From assembly GCA_903838565.1 (NCBI GenBank), contig CAILZB010000041.1:1-64000 (forward strand): a stretch of 64,000 nt of DNA, given 5' to 3'. The first letter of the stretch is position 1; every line of letters starts with the position of its first letter. This stretch comes from an uncultured beta proteobacterium (GTDB lineage: Bacteria > Pseudomonadota > Gammaproteobacteria > Burkholderiales > Burkholderiaceae_C). Positions 60,762 through 64,000 of the stretch are shown here, one piece after another. A program made the translations under genes and the position numbers. The notes beneath the pieces were generated by a model. The model was not told where the DNA came from. It made no database searches and saw only the letters and a list, made by a program, of their open reading frames with translations.

Positions 60762-62711
60762 ATGACTTTGCCCCCGGCGCAAGCGCGCTTCGATCGTCCT
60801 CGGCTGCTGGCCGACATCGGCGGCACCTACGCCCGCTTCACGCTGGAGGTGGCGCCGGGCGTGTTCGAGCACACCGTGTCGCTGCTGTGCGCGGACTATC
60901 CCGATTTCTACGCGGCAGTCTCCTCCTATCTGTCGGGTTTGAAGGTCGGACCGATCAAGAATTCGGCCGTGGCTATCGCCAACCCGGTGGCCGGCGATCT
61001 GGTGCAGATGACCAACTACCACTGGCGCTTTTCAATCGAGGAGATGCGTGAACGGTTGGGGTTCGACAACCTGATGGTGGTGAACGATTTCACCGCGCTG
61101 GCGATGGCCCTGCCCAGCCTGTTGCCGCAGCAGCGCCGTCAGATCGGTGGCGGCACGGCTGTGCCGCGCAGCGTCGTGGGCTTGATCGGCGCCGGCAGCG
61201 GTTTGGGTGTCTCGGGGCTGATTCCGGCCGACGACGGCTGGATTGCGCTGGGCACCGAAGGCGGACACACGAGTTTCTCACCGCGCGACGAGCGCGAAGT
61301 CTGGATCCTGCAATACGTCTGGCGCCAGTTCCCGCACGTCTCCTTCGAGCGACTGCTCTCGGGTCCCGGCATCGAACTCGTGTATCGCGCGCTGGCCGAG
61401 CGCGCCGGCGTTCCTGCAAAGTCGCTGAGCGCGCCCGACATCGCGCAGCACGCGCTGGAGGGCAACGACCCGGTCTGCAGCGAGACCATCGACGCCTTTT
61501 GCGGCATGCTGGGAACAGCCGCCGCGAATCTGGCTGTGACGCAGGGCGCGTTTGGCGGAATCTATATCGGCGGGGGCATCGTTCCCAAGTTGGGCACGCT
61601 GTTCGATCAGTCGCGGTTTCGCGAGCGCTTCGAGGACAAGGGGCGTTTCAGCGACTACATGAAGGCCATCCCCACCTTCGTCATCACTGCCAGCGACGCC
61701 ACCTTTGTCGGCGCGTCGGTGATCCTGTCGGCGCAGTTGCGCGGCATGGATTCAGACCAGGGATCGGCTATCCTGAGCCAGGTGCAACGCGCCCGCTCGC
61801 AACTCTCGCCGGCCGAGCAGCGCGTGGCCGACCACGTGCTGGCGCATCCGCATTCGGCGCTGAACGATCCGATCGCGCAGATCGCGCGCGCGGCCCAGGT
61901 CAGTCAGCCCACGGTGATCCGCTTTTGCCGCTCCATGGGCTGCGAGGGCCTGTCCGATTTCAAACTGCGCCTGGCTTCGGGGCTGACCGGCACCATGCCG
62001 ATCACACACACCCAGGTGACGAGCGAAGACAGCATGCTGGAGCTGGGTGTCAAGGTGCTGAGCAACACCGCGTCGGCCATACTGCAGGTGCGTGACCACC
62101 TGAACCGCGACGCCATCGACCGCGCCGTGCGCCTCATCACGGCGGCGCAACGGGTCGAGTTTTACGCCGTGGGCCATTACGGCAACGTGGCTGACGACGC
62201 GCAGTTCAAGTTCTTGCGCGTCGGTGTCTCATCCGCGGCGTACACGATTCCGCAACTCCAGGGGTTGGCGGCGAACCTGTTGAATCCGGGCGTGGTCGCC
62301 GTCGTCATCAGCAGCAGCGGCCATGTGCCCGAACTGCTCGACGTGGTGGAAAAGGCGCGCGCACGAGGTGCGTCCGTGGTCGCGATCACCGCCAGCCAGT
62401 CGCCGCTGGCACGCAAGGCGGACGTGGCCTTGATGGTCGATCACCACGAAGACATGGCCACACAGATGCCCATGATCAGCCGCATCCTGCACCTGCTGAT
62501 GATCGACATTCTGGTCGTGGGGGTGACGCTGCGCCGCGGTGCGCACAAGCTGCCCCTGCTCGGCGACGCCGTGACCGCCGCGCTGGACGAGGCCCAGGTC
62601 GCACCTGCGCCCGCGGCCGCCAAGCGCACCAGCCCGGGCGTGAGCACGGCCGGAACGCTGGCGCACCTGAGCTCGCACAGTCGCGGAACACCGGGCTTTC
62701 AGACTAACTGA
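60762..62711 (+). CDS. Bifunctional glucokinase / RpiR-family transcriptional regulator
   Basis: A 649-residue fusion. Residues about 10-325 are a second Glk domain: ADIGGTYARF, catalytic Asp109 (NDFTALAM), GAGSGLGVSGLIP and GTEGGHTSF. Residues about 335-415 are an RpiR/HexR-type helix-turn-helix (SPAEQRVADHVLAHPHSALNDP and AQVSQPTVIRFCRSMGCEG), and about 440-585 a SIS phosphosugar-binding domain (VISSSGHVPELLDVVEKAR, HHEDMATQM). This fusion is known in Burkholderia-type bacteria, where the regulator half is thought to control Entner-Doudoroff or glucose genes. Its stop overlaps the convergent esterase gene by 8 bases. Confidence 0.92.
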   Translation: MTLPPAQARFDRPRLLADIGGTYARFTLEVAPGVFEHTVSLLCADYPDFYAAVSSYLSGLKVGPIKNSAVAIANPVAGDLVQMTNYHWRFSIEEMRERLGFDNLMVVNDFTALAMALPSLLPQQRRQIGGGTAVPRSVVGLIGAGSGLGVSGLIPADDGWIALGTEGGHTSFSPRDEREVWILQYVWRQFPHVSFERLLSGPGIELVYRALAERAGVPAKSLSAPDIAQHALEGNDPVCSETIDAFCGMLGTAAANLAVTQGAFGGIYIGGGIVPKLGTLFDQSRFRERFEDKGRFSDYMKAIPTFVITASDATFVGASVILSAQLRGMDSDQGSAILSQVQRARSQLSPAEQRVADHVLAHPHSALNDPIAQIARAAQVSQPTVIRFCRSMGCEGLSDFKLRLASGLTGTMPITHTQVTSEDSMLELGVKVLSNTASAILQVRDHLNRDAIDRAVRLITAAQRVEFYAVGHYGNVADDAQFKFLRVGVSSAAYTIPQLQGLAANLLNPGVVAVVISSSGHVPELLDVVEKARARGASVVAITASQSPLARKADVALMVDHHEDMATQMPMISRILHLLMIDILVVGVTLRRGAHKLPLLGDAVTAALDEAQVAPAPAAAKRTSPGVSTAGTLAHLSSHSRGTPGFQTN

Positions 62712-63687
62712 GATCGGCGAACGCGTGCCGCAGGGCCCGCGCCGCATCCTGATGGGCGGTGTGCGCCTCGGGTATCGCTCGTCCCATCTTGATGAACTCG
62801 TGCACCACGCCGCGGTAGATCTCCAGTGCCACCGGCACCGCGGCAGCCCTGAGCTTGTCGGCGTAGGCCAGCCCTTCGTCCAGCAGCGGGTCGCATTCGG
62901 CCAGACCGAACCAGGCCGGCGCCAAGCCTTCGGCATCGATGGGCACTCCGCGCGCATCGCCCCCATCCAGCGGGGCAAAGCGCCAATCGGATCGGTCGGC
63001 CGGGCTGCGCAGGTACTGCTCGAACATCCACTGGATGTGCTCCGCTTCCAGCACAAAGCCGTGGCCAAAAGTGTGGTGCGAGGCGCTGTCCTGCTGCATT
63101 GCGCAGCCCGGGTAAAACAGCAGCTGCAGTGCCAACGCGATGCCGGCATCCCTGGCGTGCACCGCACACACTGCCGCCAGCGTGCCGCCGGCACTGTCGC
63201 CACCCACCGCCAGCTTCGTCCCGTCCAGCCCCAAAGCCGCCGCGTTGTGACTCAGCCAATGCAGCGCGTCCCAGGCATCGTCTGCGGCCGTGGGGAACCT
63301 GTGCTGCGGGGCCAGCCGGTAGTCCAGCGACAGCACGGAGCAATGGGCCAGATGGCTCAAGCTGCGGCACAACCGGTCGTGGGTGGCGATGCTGCCGATC
63401 GTGAAGCCTCCACCGTGCAGATACAGCAGCACGGGCAGCCGCTCATGGGTGGGTGCATACAGGCGCGCGGCCAGCAGCGCGCCGTCGCGCGCAGGCAGGG
63501 TCAGGTCCTCCACCCGCGCCAGCTTGTGCGGCGCAACCTCCAGCACATCGGCTCCTGCCTCGTAGGTGGCGCGCGCCTGCTGTGGCGTCAGCGCATGCAG
63601 GGGCGCACGCGCCGCACGAGCCATGCGGTCCAGCACACTGCGCATGGCCGGCGTCAGCAAGGCGCGGGGATTTCGATGGTGGGGCAT
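62704..63687 (-). CDS. Alpha/beta hydrolase, hormone-sensitive lipase family
   Basis: A 327-residue esterase of the HSL (family IV) type. HGGGFTIGS holds the oxyanion hole, GGDSAGGTLAA the nucleophile Ser, ECDPLLDEG the Asp and YRGVVHEFI the His. These cytoplasmic enzymes hydrolyse short-chain esters; the natural substrate is unknown. It is convergent with the glucokinase fusion gene and overlaps it slightly; no functional tie to the glucan locus is evident. Confidence 0.9.
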   Translation of the reverse strand: MPHHRNPRALLTPAMRSVLDRMARAARAPLHALTPQQARATYEAGADVLEVAPHKLARVEDLTLPARDGALLAARLYAPTHERLPVLLYLHGGGFTIGSIATHDRLCRSLSHLAHCSVLSLDYRLAPQHRFPTAADDAWDALHWLSHNAAALGLDGTKLAVGGDSAGGTLAAVCAVHARDAGIALALQLLFYPGCAMQQDSASHHTFGHGFVLEAEHIQWMFEQYLRSPADRSDWRFAPLDGGDARGVPIDAEGLAPAWFGLAECDPLLDEGLAYADKLRAAAVPVALEIYRGVVHEFIKMGRAIPEAHTAHQDAARALRHAFADLS

Positions 63688-63755
63688 GGTAGCGCCTTGG
63701 AAATTTCTGAATGCCGGTGGATTTCAGCACCGGACAGCGGGAGAAAGAGGCGACG

Positions 63756-64000
63756 CTACGCCAGCCACTTCTGCAGGAACTGCGCTTGGCCCAGAGCCGG
63801 ATCGAGCTGGTAGCCGGCAAAGCCCACGCGCTCATACAGCCGGCGCGCGCTCTGGTTGCCCTGAAGGACTTCCAGCGTGAGCTTGCAGGCACCGCGTTCC
63901 AGCGCAATCGATTCGGCCAGGGCCAGCATCTGCTCGCCCACGCGCTGCCCGCGGTGGCTGGCGAGCACCACCACGTCGTGCACGTTCACCAGCGCTCGGC
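63756..64000 (-). CDS. GNAT family N-acetyltransferase (partial)
   Basis: The C-terminal 81 codons of a GNAT acetyltransferase cut by the right edge of the window. The acetyl-CoA P-loop region VVVLASHRGQRVGEQML and the C-terminal LEVLQGNQSARRLYERVGF are diagnostic. The frame continues open to the edge (RALVNVHDVVV), so the start lies outside. Acceptor substrate is unknown. Confidence 0.85.
   Translation of the reverse strand, partial: RALVNVHDVVVLASHRGQRVGEQMLALAESIALERGACKLTLEVLQGNQSARRLYERVGFAGYQLDPALGQAQFLQKWLA

Overview
The window is high-GC chromosomal DNA from a betaproteobacterium, most likely a Burkholderiales member of the Comamonadaceae or Sphaerotilaceae type. This is inferred from the gene order tatD-pilZ-holB-tmk-mltG-ygfZ, the glucokinase/RpiR fusion, the thioesterase-GNAT fusion and the overall protein style; no rRNA or tRNA is present to confirm it. 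Nothing in the window looks like a prophage, plasmid or CRISPR array.

Bases 1-24,400 are a mixed housekeeping and accessory region. It opens with a long imperfect palindrome and a broken nuclease gene. Then come an aldo/keto reductase, a PAS-containing chemoreceptor, small proteins, an acyl-CoA synthetase, a patatin remnant, CsbD and PaiB-like proteins, a TadA deaminase fused to a decayed hydrolase, an LD-carboxypeptidase, an exporter and an NlpC/P60 lipoprotein. A small catabolic module follows at 14,242-17,938: a glutamine-synthetase-like ligase overlapping a Rieske oxygenase, divergent from a GntR regulator. The block 17,993-24,418 holds ankyrin protein, TatD, PilZ, HolB, Tmk, MltG, YgfZ and a hotdog-GNAT fusion.

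Bases 24,474-62,711 form one large alpha-glucan (glycogen, maltodextrin, starch) locus. On the minus strand glgP-glgB-glgX-malQ-MATE-S9 peptidase-pulA run from 38,994 down to 24,474. Divergently, malK-malE-malF-malG and a lipoprotein GH13 enzyme run 39,326-46,563. From 59,053 down to 47,588 there is a TonB-dependent receptor, a flavin-dependent tryptophan-halogenase-like protein, two GH13 enzymes, an esterase, a GH127 protein and an SDR dehydrogenase. Divergent from the receptor are two glucokinase genes, the second fused to an RpiR-type regulator. The inferred route is: receptor imports oligosaccharide across the outer membrane, surface or periplasmic GH13 enzymes trim it, MalEFGK imports maltodextrin, cytoplasmic GH13/MalQ/GlgP process it, and glucokinase phosphorylates glucose.

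A 15-bp imperfect palindrome occurs twice in the glgP/malK divergent gap and again upstream of the receptor gene, suggesting one regulator for the whole locus; no LacI-type or MalT-type regulator gene lies in the window. The window ends with an HSL-type esterase and a GNAT gene cut by the right edge.
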